Source: Winogradskyella pacifica
Lineage (GTDB): Bacteria > Bacteroidota > Bacteroidia > Flavobacteriales > Flavobacteriaceae
DNA length: 64,000 nucleotides
Direction: 5' to 3'
NCBI RefSeq assembly: GCF_013403915.1
Contig: NZ_JABFDI010000006.1
Location: 1 to 64,000 of the forward strand
In this document: positions 16,090 to 25,715 of the stretch, in pieces
How positions within the stretch are numbered: the first letter of the stretch is position 1
Layout of the letters: each line of letters opens with the position of its first letter
The notes under the pieces: generated by a model
The model's database searches: none
What the model saw: the letters and a program-made list of their open reading frames with translations, nothing else
What the model was told of the DNA's origin: nothing
Translations under genes and position numbers: made by a program

Positions 16090-16860
16090 TTACAGTCTAA
16101 TTTTAAAATGTTCTTTTGCTTGTTCTTTTCTGAAAAATACAAAACCCAAATTGAAACAATCTACCGTTACGGTTACGGCATTGTGAATTTTAATATAGTC
16201 CCATGCTTCCGTCATGCCTTTAGACCAATAAATATCGTCAAAGACAAAAACAGAGTCATTATGAACGGTAGGTAACAAGGCTTCAAAATATTGAATGGTA
16301 GCTTCTTTGTTGTGATGGCCATCGAAGAAGATGAAGTCGAAGCTGTTGTGTTTTAATTCAGGGATTTTATTAGTGAAATTTCCGACTTCAAATTCAATAT
16401 TGTTTATGTTGAGCTTTGTGAGTTGAGATTGTGCAAATGTTGAGGTGTTTAAGCAGCCTTCTATGGTCGTGATTTTTGCGGAATTATTTGCTAATGCCAT
16501 GGCATAGGTTCCCATTCCTAATGACGTGCCTAATTCTAAAATACGCTGAAACCCGAAGTATTTTGAAAGTCTGTATAAGAGTTCTGAATCTTTTTTAGAA
16601 CTGCTAGACGTTTTTACCATCTTACTAACCTTTCGCTGGTTAGCGTCTAAAACCTTTGAGCCTTCACCTAAATCTGTAATATCTAAAATGGTGTCTGCGT
16701 TTTCTAAGGCTTTTTTATAAAGTTTGAGTTTAGCGTAGTCGTCATAGTTGGTTTTATCATAAAGGCATTTGGTTACAAAATTATAGACAAAAGGGGAGTG
16801 GACACCATGTTGATTGGTGGCTTTTGAAAGGAATTTTAGGTATGCTTTTATTTGGTACAC
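16090..16860 (-). CDS. Class I SAM-dependent methyltransferase
   Basis: A 256-residue protein. The SAM-binding motif I is ILELGTSLGMGTYAMALA (about 114-131), followed by ITTIEG (motif II), FDFIFFDGHHNKEAT (about 178-192) and FVFDDIYWSKGM, as in Methyltransf_24/O-methyltransferase proteins. The N-terminal ~100 residues are helical with HGVHSPFVYNFVTKCLY, a motif seen in flavobacterial relatives. The start is GTG at 16860. The substrate is unknown. It is flanked by repeats on both sides and is probably a single-gene unit. Confidence 0.85.
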   Translation of the reverse strand: MYQIKAYLKFLSKATNQHGVHSPFVYNFVTKCLYDKTNYDDYAKLKLYKKALENADTILDITDLGEGSKVLDANQRKVSKMVKTSSSSKKDSELLYRLSKYFGFQRILELGTSLGMGTYAMALANNSAKITTIEGCLNTSTFAQSQLTKLNINNIEFEVGNFTNKIPELKHNSFDFIFFDGHHNKEATIQYFEALLPTVHNDSVFVFDDIYWSKGMTEAWDYIKIHNAVTVTVDCFNLGFVFFRKEQAKEHFKIRL

Positions 16861-16866
16861 TTTATT

Positions 16867-16910
16867 AGTTTCAGAGTTTCAGAGTTTCAGAGTTTCAGAG
16901 TTTCAAAGTT
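16867..16910. repeat. 8 bp tandem array AGTTTCAG
   Basis: Five units of AGTTTCAG (the last one AGTTTCAA) start 6 bases upstream of the methyltransferase start codon, followed by degenerate copies to about 16940. Confidence 0.85.
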
Positions 16911-17043
16911 GCTGAGTTTTGAAGTTTCAAAGTTTCATAGTTTGGGAGCTACGGAGATTAATTTATAAACTTCGTGTTTATTGGTAAGTCTTATTTAATT
17001 ACAACGCTTAATTGTTTTCTGTGACCTTAAATAGATACTTTTC

Positions 17044-17072
17044 CTAACCATCTAACCATCTAACCATCTAAC
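17044..17072. repeat. 8 bp tandem array ending in a stop codon
   Basis: Three and a half units of CTAACCAT run into the 3' end of the ABC-F gene, and its TAG stop (17068-17070, minus) is part of the array. Confidence 0.8.
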
Positions 17073-18930
17073 CTTCGAGCTTCTCAGCCAATTCAAACCA
17101 ACGCATTTCTTTTTCTTCAATGGTATCAATAACCACTTGTAATTTTTCTGAAAGTTTACTGATTTGGTCTTGACTTAATTCAGGATTAAGAAACTTGGCT
17201 TCTAATTCGGTTTTATCTAATTCTAAAGATCTTATTTTAGAGGCTAAGTTTTTGTATTCCTTTTGTTCGTTGTAATCTAATTTGTTGGCTTCGTTTTGCT
17301 TTTCAGCTTTGGTGTCAACAACTTTTTCTACGACTTCAATTTGTTTGGGTTGACTTTCGTCATACGCTCTAAAATCAGAATAATTCCCTGGAAAATCATC
17401 AACGACACCTTGACCTCTAAAAACAAACATGTGGTCTACAATTTTATCCATAAAGTAACGGTCGTGAGACACCACTAATAATACTCCTGGGAAATCCATT
17501 AAGAAATCTTCAAGGACATTTAAGGTTACAATATCTAAATCGTTAGTAGGCTCATCTAAAATTAACACATTCGGATTCTGAATTAAAACAGTACATAAGT
17601 ACAATCGTTTTTGTTCACCACCGCTTAGTTTTTCAACAAAATCCCATTGCTTTTTTCTGTCGAATAAAAACTTTTCTAGTAATTGTTGTGCGCTAATTTG
17701 TCGGCCTTTGGCTAATGGAATATACTCGCCAAATTCTTTAATAACATCAATAACTTTTTGGTTGGGTTTGGCTTTAATACCTCCCTGTGTATAATAACCA
17801 ATCTTAACAGTTTCACCCAAGACAACTTTACCGCTATCTGGCTGTGCACTTTGGGTTAAAAGATTTAAAAACGTAGACTTTCCAGTTCCATTTTTTCCAA
17901 TGATTCCAATACGTTCACCTTTTTTGAAGGTGTATTCAAATTCATTTAAAATCGTTTTGTCTTTAAATGCTTTTGAGACCTTATGAAATTCTATGATTTT
18001 ACTCCCTAGACGTTCCATATTAATATCCAATTCGATCGTATGATCGTTACGACGTTGGTGTGCTTTTGATTTTATTTCAGAGAAATCATCAATTCTACTT
18101 TTAGATTTTGTGGTACGCGCTTTAGGTTGGCGACGCATCCATTCCAGTTCTTTTTTAAAGAGTTGTTTGGCTTTACCAACTTCGGTAGCTTGGTTTTCTA
18201 TTCGAGCTTCTTTCTTTTCTAAATAGTATGAATAATTTCCTTTGTAGGTGTGTAATTCACCATGATCTAACTCTATGATTTCATTACAAACACGTTCTAG
18301 GAAGTAACGGTCGTGCGTTACCATGAATAGTGTTTGTTGTGTTTTAGCGAAATACTCTTCTAACCATTCTATCATTTCTAAATCTAGGTGGTTGGTAGGC
18401 TCATCGAGAATTAAAATATCAGGTTTGCTTAACAGTGCTTGTGCCAATGCTAAACGCTTTTTCTGTCCACCAGAAAGTGTGTTAACTTTCAAAGAAAGGT
18501 CGTCTAATTTTAATTGCGATAAGGTTTGTTGGTATTGTGTTTCAAATTCCCACGCATTATAGCGATCCATACCTTCAAATGCTTTTTGATAGGCATCGGC
18601 ATCTTCCGGATTTTTTAAAGCTTGTTCGTAAGCTTCAATGATTTTTAAAACCGGAATGTCAGAAGCGAAGATGGTTTCTTCGAGTGTAAGGTTAGGATCT
18701 AAATCGGGTTCTTGGTCTAAAAAGGCTAAACGCAGTCCTTTTCTAGCGACGATCTGTCCATCATCTGGAGTATCCTTTCCTGCTAACATTTTAAGGATGG
18801 ATGTTTTTCCACTTCCATTTTTAGCCACAAAAGCAATTTTCTGATCTTTATGGATACTGAAAGACAAATTTTTAAAGAGCACTAGCTCTCCAAAAGATTT
18901 TGATATATTTTCTACGTTTAGGTAATTCAA
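17068..18930 (-). CDS. ABC-F family ATPase, Uup-like
   Basis: A 620-residue soluble protein with two ATPase domains. Domain 1 has Walker A AKNGSGKTS (about 35-43), LSGGQKKRLALAQALLS and DILILDEPTNHLD. Domain 2 has GKNGTGKST, LSGGEQKRLYLCTVLI and VLILDEPTNDLD. The linker has the KARTTKSKSRIDDF segment. A C-terminal coiled coil (about 540-620, rich in Lys and Glu) is typical of Uup. ABC-F proteins act on the ribosome and Uup also on DNA or 50S assembly. The start is TTG. The stop falls in a tandem repeat. Confidence 0.9.
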   Translation of the reverse strand: MNYLNVENISKSFGELVLFKNLSFSIHKDQKIAFVAKNGSGKTSILKMLAGKDTPDDGQIVARKGLRLAFLDQEPDLDPNLTLEETIFASDIPVLKIIEAYEQALKNPEDADAYQKAFEGMDRYNAWEFETQYQQTLSQLKLDDLSLKVNTLSGGQKKRLALAQALLSKPDILILDEPTNHLDLEMIEWLEEYFAKTQQTLFMVTHDRYFLERVCNEIIELDHGELHTYKGNYSYYLEKKEARIENQATEVGKAKQLFKKELEWMRRQPKARTTKSKSRIDDFSEIKSKAHQRRNDHTIELDINMERLGSKIIEFHKVSKAFKDKTILNEFEYTFKKGERIGIIGKNGTGKSTFLNLLTQSAQPDSGKVVLGETVKIGYYTQGGIKAKPNQKVIDVIKEFGEYIPLAKGRQISAQQLLEKFLFDRKKQWDFVEKLSGGEQKRLYLCTVLIQNPNVLILDEPTNDLDIVTLNVLEDFLMDFPGVLLVVSHDRYFMDKIVDHMFVFRGQGVVDDFPGNYSDFRAYDESQPKQIEVVEKVVDTKAEKQNEANKLDYNEQKEYKNLASKIRSLELDKTELEAKFLNPELSQDQISKLSEKLQVVIDTIEEKEMRWFELAEKLEG

Positions 18931-18980
18931 GGTGTTTTTTTTGCAAAGAACGGAAATAAACCAAAAAGAATCGTATTAGT

Positions 18981-19010
18981 TTTGATATTAGTGTTGATAC
19001 ATTATATTTG
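18981..19010 (+). promoter_or_regulatory. Promoter of the polysaccharide locus
   Basis: TTTG (18981-18984), an 18-base spacer and TATATTTG (19003-19010) fit the Bacteroidota consensus. The -7 box ends 22 bases before the ATG at 19033. This rules out the more distal TTG at 18982, which lies inside the -33 box. Confidence 0.8.
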
Positions 19011-19032
19011 TGTTCAAAGATCCATTGTAAAT

Positions 19033-19833
19033 ATGAAGCAAATTAGGCTTTTAATTATTGTTTTGAGTTGTGTTATTGTGTCGTCTTGTATCCCTCATAA
19101 AGACACCATTTATTTGCAGGTTAAGGAGGGAGCTATCAATGATACTATTCCTAATAATCTTAGTGAAATTCAGAAACCTTATCGTGTTCAAGTTAATGAT
19201 ATATTGAATATACGTGTTAAGGCATTGGACCAAGAAACGGTATCTATTTTAAATCCAGTAGGTGATGAGAATTTAAATGCTACTAGTGCAGAACGTGCCT
19301 TTTTTGATGGCTTTATTGTAGATGTACATGGCAATGTAAGAATGCCAACACTTGGTTATATTAATGTCTTGGGATTTACCACAGAAGAGATTGAGAAAGC
19401 TTTAGAGCAAAAACTATTGGAAGAGCAATTTAAAGAAACTGCTAATATTTTTGTTACGGTAAAATTGGCAGGTTTGCGTTACACCGCGAATGGAGAAGTA
19501 GGCTCGCCTGGGAGCCAAGTATTGTATACCGAGCGCGTGAATATATTTGAAGCGATTGCCAATGTTGGAGAAATCCCTGTAACAGGTAATAAAAAGGATG
19601 TTTTAATTATTAGACAATATCCTCAAGGTCAGCAAATACATCATTTAGATTTAACAGATATAAGAGTGATGCAATCTCCATATTATTACATACAACCCAA
19701 TGATATTATTTATGTAAAACCTTTAAAGCAAAAGTCACTTGGTACCGGTGAAACAGCACTCTCTAGTATTGCTGCTATAGCTTCGATACTTTCTTTACTT
19801 ACTACAGGAGTTTTACTTTATTCAAGACTATAA
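19033..19833 (+). CDS. wza: Wza-like polysaccharide export lipoprotein
   Basis: A 266-residue OPX protein that forms the outer-membrane or periplasmic export channel for polysaccharide. It has a lipoprotein signal (LSCVIVSSC, Cys about 19), a Poly_export domain (about 45-140, with YRVQVNDILNIRVKALDQ and DVHGNVRMPTLGYINVLGFT), an SLBB-like beta-grasp domain (about 150-225) and a C-terminal hydrophobic helix (SIAAIASILSLLTTGVLLY). The ATG at 19033 was chosen for the signal peptide and the promoter position. It lies 5 bases before the wzc-like gene and opens the locus. Confidence 0.92.
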   Translation: MKQIRLLIIVLSCVIVSSCIPHKDTIYLQVKEGAINDTIPNNLSEIQKPYRVQVNDILNIRVKALDQETVSILNPVGDENLNATSAERAFFDGFIVDVHGNVRMPTLGYINVLGFTTEEIEKALEQKLLEEQFKETANIFVTVKLAGLRYTANGEVGSPGSQVLYTERVNIFEAIANVGEIPVTGNKKDVLIIRQYPQGQQIHHLDLTDIRVMQSPYYYIQPNDIIYVKPLKQKSLGTGETALSSIAAIASILSLLTTGVLLYSRL

Positions 19834-19838
19834 TACAC

Positions 19839-22313
19839 ATGAAAGATTATGACGATTTAGAAGACCAAGATTCGCAAAGTATAAGTTTTGATTTTAGAGG
19901 TTATCTTTTTAAAGTATTAAATCTATGGAAATTTGTGTTGATTTGCATTGGCGCAGCTATGCTAATCGCTTATTTTGTTAACGTAAGAAAGCAAAATGTT
20001 TACCGCTTAGATTCTTTAATTTCTATAGAAAACGATCAGAATCCATTTTTTACGGCTAATACTAGTATATCCTTTAATTGGGGAGGAACCTCTGGAAAAG
20101 TCGGTAAAGTAATGACCGCTATAAAAACGCGTACCCATAATGAAATTGTTGTGGATTCTCTTCAGTATTATATGGATTACCTAGAAGAAGGTAAGTACCG
20201 AAAAATAGATATTTATAAAAGCGCGCCTTTTGAATTTATTATAGATAAATCTAAAGCTCAAGCATTGAGCTACCCAATTGGGATACGGTTTTTAAATGCT
20301 AATGAATTTGAGGTCTTTACTGCATTTGAAGAAGCAAGTGTTTCTACACAAACCTATGGAGATAAATCTAAATCTACAGCAAAGGTGCCAACAGGCGTAT
20401 TCACAAAAAAAAATAAAAGTGGTGAGGTTATTGCGTTACCATTTTTAAATGGTCAAATTATAGTAAAGCCGGAGCGTAGCATTACACCAGGATCGGAATA
20501 TTATCTTCGGTTTAGTAATTTTGATGGAGTGGTTAATAGTTACAAGTCTAGTGTTATGATTACCCCAGTTGGGACTTCCGCAGGTTCTATTTTAAATTTA
20601 CAGTTGGCAGGTCATAATAAAGCTAAAATTGTAGATTACCTGAATGCTACTTCTGAAATTTTGAGTAAAACCGAGTTGAAGCGTAAAAACCTATACGCCA
20701 CGAACACCATAAAATTTATTGATAGTAGTTTGGCAGCCGTAAATGTAAATCTTGAAGATTTTACGGATGAGATGAATACGTTTAGAAGAGATAACAAGGT
20801 GTTTGACGTAAGCACTGAAATCTCTCAAATTTCAGAGGAGCTGCGCCAATTTGAATTGGAAAAGCGAAATGAAGAATCTAAACTAGATTATTTAAATAAC
20901 CTTGAAATTTATTTAAACACTAAAACTGATTATACTAATATAGCAGCTCCTACGAGTGTTGGTATTGAAGAAGGAAACGTACTTGGTGGTGTTTCCAAGA
21001 TTGTTGCTTTGGCAGCAGAGCGTCAAAATTTAGAATATACCACTAAAGAGGGGTCAGGGCTTTTTAAAGAATTGGATCGCCGTATTGATTCTGAAAAAAA
21101 TGTATTGCTTGAAACCATAGATGCTACCAAAGAAACGATTGGTGTGCGAATAAGAACTTTGAATAGTAATATTGCAACTTTAGAATCAAAATTAAGTGGA
21201 TTACCAGAAGATGAGCAACAGTTTTTAAGGATTCAACGAAAATTAGATCTCAGTCAGGAAGCTTATGATATTTACCTAGCAAAACGCAGTGAAGCTGCTA
21301 TTGTAAAAGCGGCAAACATTTCTGATATTACTGTAATTGATGAAGCTAAAGATATTGGAGGAGGTTTAATAGGGCCTAATAAGAGTCTTAATTATATGAT
21401 GGGCTTAATGCTAGGCTTTTTTCTTCCGATGTTATTAATTTTTATTGTCTATTTGTTAGATAGTACCATTCATGGATCTGATGAGATTGCCCGATTGTCT
21501 AAAATCCCTATATTAGGTTTAGTCGGTAAATACCGCTATAAAAATAACTTGGTAGCTTTTGAAAAACCGAAATCTGCTGTAGCTGAATCTTTTAGAGCCA
21601 TCCGTTCGAGTTTGCAATTTATTTTTAAAAATAAGAGAACAGGAGCTCATAAGGCAGATACATTAATGGTAACCTCTTCTGTTAGTGGAGAAGGAAAAAC
21701 ATTTACATCCATTAATATTGCTACAGTCTATGCGCTTTCAGGAAAAAAAACCATTTTATTAGGTTTGGATTTACGTAAGCCAAAAATCTTTGATGATTTT
21801 AATATTACTAATGAGAAAGGTGTGGTTAATTATCTTATCGGAGATGATACCTTTGACAATATTGTTACCCATACACAAGTTGAGAATTTGGATGTTGTTC
21901 CTTCTGGCCCAATCCCACCTAACCCTTCGGAGTTATTGATGAGTGATAAATTAAGGGAGCTTATTAGTATGCTTAAGCAAGATTATGATATCATTATTCT
22001 AGATACTCCGCCTTTAGGTTTGGTTACTGATGCTTTAGAATTAACGCAATATGCAGATGCCACTATATTTATGGTCCGATTAGACTATACAAAAAAAGGT
22101 ATGCTTCAATTGGTAAATGCTAAACATCGAAGTGGAGAGCTTAAAAACGTAAGTTACGTGCTCAACTTTTACAGGCATAAAAACAACAGTAATTATGGTT
22201 ATGGCTACGGCTATGGCTATGGTTATGGCTACGGTGTCTATGGTAGTACGTATCACGAAAAAGATGATCAGTCTATTCTTAAGAAGATAAAAGAGTTTTT
22301 GAAGCGGATCTAG
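19839..22313 (+). CDS. wzc: Wzc-like polysaccharide co-polymerase and BY-kinase
   Basis: An 824-residue inner-membrane protein. It has a membrane helix at about 28-48, a long periplasmic coiled-coil region, a second helix (MMGLMLGFFLPMLLIFIVYL, about 520-545) and a cytoplasmic tyrosine kinase with Walker A SSVSGEGKT, A' LLGLDLRKPK and B IIILDTPPLG. The C-terminus carries the Tyr cluster, here seven YG pairs (786-799) plus VYGSTYHEK. It controls chain length and export with the Wza-like lipoprotein through cycles of Tyr phosphorylation. No separate Wzb phosphatase is seen in the window. Confidence 0.95.
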   Translation: MKDYDDLEDQDSQSISFDFRGYLFKVLNLWKFVLICIGAAMLIAYFVNVRKQNVYRLDSLISIENDQNPFFTANTSISFNWGGTSGKVGKVMTAIKTRTHNEIVVDSLQYYMDYLEEGKYRKIDIYKSAPFEFIIDKSKAQALSYPIGIRFLNANEFEVFTAFEEASVSTQTYGDKSKSTAKVPTGVFTKKNKSGEVIALPFLNGQIIVKPERSITPGSEYYLRFSNFDGVVNSYKSSVMITPVGTSAGSILNLQLAGHNKAKIVDYLNATSEILSKTELKRKNLYATNTIKFIDSSLAAVNVNLEDFTDEMNTFRRDNKVFDVSTEISQISEELRQFELEKRNEESKLDYLNNLEIYLNTKTDYTNIAAPTSVGIEEGNVLGGVSKIVALAAERQNLEYTTKEGSGLFKELDRRIDSEKNVLLETIDATKETIGVRIRTLNSNIATLESKLSGLPEDEQQFLRIQRKLDLSQEAYDIYLAKRSEAAIVKAANISDITVIDEAKDIGGGLIGPNKSLNYMMGLMLGFFLPMLLIFIVYLLDSTIHGSDEIARLSKIPILGLVGKYRYKNNLVAFEKPKSAVAESFRAIRSSLQFIFKNKRTGAHKADTLMVTSSVSGEGKTFTSINIATVYALSGKKTILLGLDLRKPKIFDDFNITNEKGVVNYLIGDDTFDNIVTHTQVENLDVVPSGPIPPNPSELLMSDKLRELISMLKQDYDIIILDTPPLGLVTDALELTQYADATIFMVRLDYTKKGMLQLVNAKHRSGELKNVSYVLNFYRHKNNSNYGYGYGYGYGYGYGVYGSTYHEKDDQSILKKIKEFLKRI

Positions 22314-22366
22314 TTGTTGGCTTTTGGCCTTTAGCTGTTGGCTGTTGGCTGTTGGCTGTTGGTTGT
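22314..22366. repeat. Tandem CTGTTGG array after wzc
   Basis: Four near-perfect CTGTTGG units (about 22334-22365) with degenerate copies begin right after the wzc stop TAG at 22311-22313. The minus-strand translation of such arrays (QQPTANSQQ) makes false open frames. Confidence 0.85.
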
Positions 22367-22422
22367 TCATGAAATTCAATTTGTCTTCTTTTGAAGTTAG
22401 GGCCAGAGCTGTAGGTTTTTAA

Positions 22423-23034
22423 ATGGTTTTTAACAGTATGCTTATGATTAGTAAATCGCAACTTAAAGTTAAACGTATTTTTGATGTTGTCGTTGTCATA
22501 CTATTTCTACCATTACTTATCTTTCCTATTATTTTATTAGTACTCATTGCTACAATAGACACTAAACAATGGGGAGTCTATTCTCAACTTCGTGTTGGTC
22601 AGTATGGAAAACTTTTCAGGATTTATAAAATTAGAACTTTAGTAGATGGAGACCATCAATTAGGGCAATTAGAAAGTAGTGCAACTTCTATAGGTAAATT
22701 TTTAAGGCAAACTAAATTAAATGAATTACCTCAGCTTTATAATGTCTTAATAGGTGATATGAGTTTTGTTGGTCCGAGACCTGATTTGCAGGGTTTTGCT
22801 GACGAATTAACTGGCGACGATCGCATTATTTTAAAAGTCAAACCAGGAATTACTGGTCCGGCGACCTTAAAATACCGAGATGAAGAACAGCGTCTAAAGC
22901 TTCAAAATGACCCAGAACACTACAATAGAACGATTATATGGGTTGATAAGGTGAAAATCAATAAAAAATACGTTCAGAATTATAGTTTTTACTTAGATTT
23001 GAGACTTATTTTAAAATCTATTTTAAACAAATGA
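22423..23034 (+). CDS. Small phosphoglycosyl transferase, PglC-like
   Basis: A 203-residue monotopic initiating transferase that moves a sugar phosphate from a UDP-sugar to undecaprenyl phosphate. It has one re-entrant hydrophobic segment (about 20-46, RIFDVVVVILFLPLLIFPII), then QLRVGQYGKLFRIYKIRTL, LNELPQLYNVLIGDMSFVGP and KVKPGITGPATLKYRDEE, all typical of PF02397. It lacks the long N-terminal membrane part of WcaJ. In-frame ATGs at 22438 and 22444 are possible alternative starts. It overlaps the next gene by 4 bases. Confidence 0.9.
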   Translation: MVFNSMLMISKSQLKVKRIFDVVVVILFLPLLIFPIILLVLIATIDTKQWGVYSQLRVGQYGKLFRIYKIRTLVDGDHQLGQLESSATSIGKFLRQTKLNELPQLYNVLIGDMSFVGPRPDLQGFADELTGDDRIILKVKPGITGPATLKYRDEEQRLKLQNDPEHYNRTIIWVDKVKINKKYVQNYSFYLDLRLILKSILNK

Positions 23035-24326
23035 ATCATTCAGAAGATAAAATTGCAATAATTGGATTAGGTTATGTTGGTTTGCCACTTGCTGTAGAGT
23101 TTGCAAAAAAATTCTTTGTCGTTGGTTTTGATATTAATAAACAGCGCATCAGTGAATTAAATACAGGATTAGATAAAACCTTAGAAGTTGAAAATGATCA
23201 TTTAAAATCGGTATTAACGTCAGATTTAAATGCTAGCAAAGGTCTTTATATTACAGATGATATAGAAGCATTAACCGTTGCTAATTACTATATTATCACA
23301 GTGCCCACGCCTACAGATGCTTTAAACAAACCTGTGTTTACTCCTTTAATAAAGGCTAGTGAAACAGTTGGAAAAGTATTATCTAAAGATGATATCGTGG
23401 TTTATGAGTCTACGGTTTATCCAGGAGCAACAGAAGATATTTGTATTCCTGTATTAGAGAAAACTTCTGGACTCGTTTATAATAAAGATTTTTATGCTGG
23501 TTATTCACCAGAACGAATTAATCCAGGTGATAAGGAGCATACGGTTACAAAAATATTGAAAGTTACTTCTGGTTCTACTCCAGAAATAGCGGTAAAAGTT
23601 GATAATCTTTATAAAAAGGTCATCGTTGCAGGTACTCATATGGCGCCATCGATAAAAGTGGCGGAAGCTGCAAAAGTGATTGAGAATTCACAACGTGATA
23701 TCAATATTGCTTTTGTTAATGAATTGTCTAAAATCTTTAGACTTTTGGATATTGACACCAAGGCTGTATTAGAAGCTGCAGGTACAAAATGGAATTTCTT
23801 AAAATTCTCACCAGGTTTAGTAGGTGGGCATTGTATTGGAGTCGATCCTTATTATTTGGCTCAAAAAGCGATAGAATCTGGTTATGATCCTGAGATTATT
23901 TTAGCAGGTCGTAAGATGAATGACAGTATGGGAAGCTATGTGGCTACCGAAACTGTGAAAATGATGATTAAGAAAGGAGCGACTATTAAAGGTTCTAAAG
24001 TTCTTGTATTAGGTATTACATTTAAAGAGAACTGTCCGGATATTAGAAACTCTAGAGTTATTGATATTATTGAAGAGTTAGAAACATACGATGTTAATGT
24101 CGATGTTTATGATCCATGGGCTTCTGCTGAAGAAGTAAAGCATGAGTATAAATTAGATTTAATCACTGATTTCACTGAATTAAGTTCTGAATACGATGCG
24201 GTAATTTTAGCGGTCTCTCACAACCAATTCTTAAAATTAGATCTTACAAAACTAAAATCACAAACAGGTGTTGTTTTCGATGTAAAATCATTACTTCCTT
24301 TAGACACCGTAGACGCTAGACTATAA
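23031..24326 (+). CDS. UDP-sugar 6-dehydrogenase (WbpO/TviB-like)
   Basis: A 431-residue enzyme that oxidises a UDP-N-acetylhexosamine to the uronic acid with NAD. The N-terminal Rossmann motif is IGLGYVGLPLAVEFAKKF (about 11-28). The catalytic Cys (about 268) sits in GLVGGHCIGVDPYYL. The C-terminal domain starts near 320 (KVLVLGITFKENCPDIRNSR). This pattern fits the TviB/WbpO/VipA group rather than WecC, but the exact substrate is not certain. It is followed at once by an epimerase, the same pairing as TviB-TviC. Confidence 0.9.
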   Translation: MNHSEDKIAIIGLGYVGLPLAVEFAKKFFVVGFDINKQRISELNTGLDKTLEVENDHLKSVLTSDLNASKGLYITDDIEALTVANYYIITVPTPTDALNKPVFTPLIKASETVGKVLSKDDIVVYESTVYPGATEDICIPVLEKTSGLVYNKDFYAGYSPERINPGDKEHTVTKILKVTSGSTPEIAVKVDNLYKKVIVAGTHMAPSIKVAEAAKVIENSQRDINIAFVNELSKIFRLLDIDTKAVLEAAGTKWNFLKFSPGLVGGHCIGVDPYYLAQKAIESGYDPEIILAGRKMNDSMGSYVATETVKMMIKKGATIKGSKVLVLGITFKENCPDIRNSRVIDIIEELETYDVNVDVYDPWASAEEVKHEYKLDLITDFTELSSEYDAVILAVSHNQFLKLDLTKLKSQTGVVFDVKSLLPLDTVDARL

Positions 24327-25306
24327 TGTATTCAAACCCACATCATACAACAGACCTTTCTAAATTAAGTTTTTTAATCACAGGAGGTGGAGGTTTTATT
24401 GGCTCTAACCTTACGGAATACTTATTAAAGTATAAGGCTAAGAAAGTACGTGTTTTAGATAACTTTTCTAATGGTCATCGTGAAAACTTAACTGAATTTA
24501 AGGATAACCCAGCCTTCGAATTGATAGAAGGTGATATTCGTGATTTAGAGACCTGTAAAAAAGCGATGGAAGGGATAGATTATGTCTCTCACCAAGCCGC
24601 TTTAGGTTCTGTGCCGCGTTCTATTAACGATCCTGCAACAACCAACGAGGTTAATATTTCTGGGTTTTTAAATATGATGATTGCGGTTAAGGATAGTCAA
24701 ACGGTAAAACGTATGGTCTATGCGGCGTCTAGCTCAACGTATGGTGATAGTAAAGCTTTACCTAAAGTAGAGGATACTATTGGTAAGCCTTTATCTCCAT
24801 ATGCCGTTACAAAATATGTGAATGAATTGTATGCTGATGTCTTTGGTACTACTTATGATACGGATGTTATTGGCTTACGCTATTTTAATGTGTTTGGGCC
24901 AAAACAAAGTCCGGATGGTGCATATGCAGCGGTAATTCCTTTATTTATGCAAGCGCTTAAAGATAATGAGCCTTCTAAAATTAATGGTGATGGTGAGCAA
25001 ACCAGAGACTTTACATTTATAGATAATGTTGTTCAGGCTAATGTAAAAGGGTTTTTCGCATCAAAAGAGGCTAAGAATGAGGTCTTTAATGTGGCTTGTG
25101 GTGAGCGTATTACTATTAACTACTTATGGGAATCTTTACGCATTGCCGCCAATTCTGAATTAAAAGCTATTTACGGACCTAATAGACAAGGTGATGTTAG
25201 AGATTCTTTAGCAGATATTTCTAAAGCGCAAAACTTGTTAGGGTATGAACCAAAATATACCGTAAGAGAAGGTTTGAAGATTACTTGGGATTCGTTTGAT
25301 TCTTAA
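24326..25306 (+). CDS. UDP-GlcNAc 4-epimerase-like SDR (WbpP/TviC-like)
   Basis: A 326-residue extended short-chain dehydrogenase. The NAD motif is ITGGGGFIGSNLTEYLL (about 12-28). The catalytic Ser is in YAASSSTYGDS, and the Tyr and Lys are in PYAVTKYVNELYADVF. RYFNVFGPKQSPDG is also typical. WbpP/TviC enzymes interconvert UDP-GlcNAc and UDP-GalNAc or the uronic forms. Its ATG overlaps the stop of the dehydrogenase gene by one base, so the two act as a pair that supplies an N-acetylhexosaminuronic acid. Confidence 0.9.
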   Translation: MYSNPHHTTDLSKLSFLITGGGGFIGSNLTEYLLKYKAKKVRVLDNFSNGHRENLTEFKDNPAFELIEGDIRDLETCKKAMEGIDYVSHQAALGSVPRSINDPATTNEVNISGFLNMMIAVKDSQTVKRMVYAASSSTYGDSKALPKVEDTIGKPLSPYAVTKYVNELYADVFGTTYDTDVIGLRYFNVFGPKQSPDGAYAAVIPLFMQALKDNEPSKINGDGEQTRDFTFIDNVVQANVKGFFASKEAKNEVFNVACGERITINYLWESLRIAANSELKAIYGPNRQGDVRDSLADISKAQNLLGYEPKYTVREGLKITWDSFDS

Positions 25307-25317
25307 TATACGCTCTT

Positions 25318-25708
25318 CTGCGTGTTGAACACTCCTTTCTTCATCTCGTTCCTCGGGAATTCATACCCCTCTTTTCTCAAAGAGGGGAGCAGGCTGAGGA
25401 GGTATCTGTTATAATTGTTTACTGGATTTTACTTTTTTGATTATTTAAACATCTTTGAAAAAAAAGAGGGGAGCGGGATTAGGTACTTTTTCTTGACATT
25501 GACTTCGGGATTATACTTTTATTAAAAACTGCGGGGAGAGTTGTGGTAAGTGTTTAGTTTTATTTAGAATTCTTTTTTTTTTCTAAATTGAACTAGAAAC
25601 TAGGTCGTTTATACAATTTAATTTGGTCTCCAATATGTGCTCCTCCCTTTAGTCAAAGGGAGGTGGCTGAACCGCCGTAGAAGGTTCAGACGGTGGGTTT
25701 GATTTTAT
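25318..25708. repeat. Palindrome-rich composite repeat, copy left of DUF559
   Basis: The block starts with CTCGTTCCTCGGGAATTCAT and the hairpin CCCCTCTTTTCTCAAAGAGGGG (two 9-base arms near 25367-25388). It ends with a double hairpin at 25642-25663 (CCTCCCTTT / AAAGGGAGG, perfect) and 25667-25689 (CTGAACC / GGTTCAG). The same order of parts returns at 26129-26431 in the same direction. There is no gene in 25307-25715. Confidence 0.7.
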
Positions 25709-25715
25709 ATTCATA

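Noticed and set aside
18982-19032. Longer TTG-start version of the Wza-like protein
   Set aside because: The start would lie in the promoter -33 box and would spoil the lipoprotein signal that begins at 19033.
22080-22461. Two overlapping minus-strand open frames at the end of wzc
   Set aside because: Their QQPTANSQQ-type start is a translation of the CTGTTGG tandem array, and the rest mirrors the wzc coding strand.
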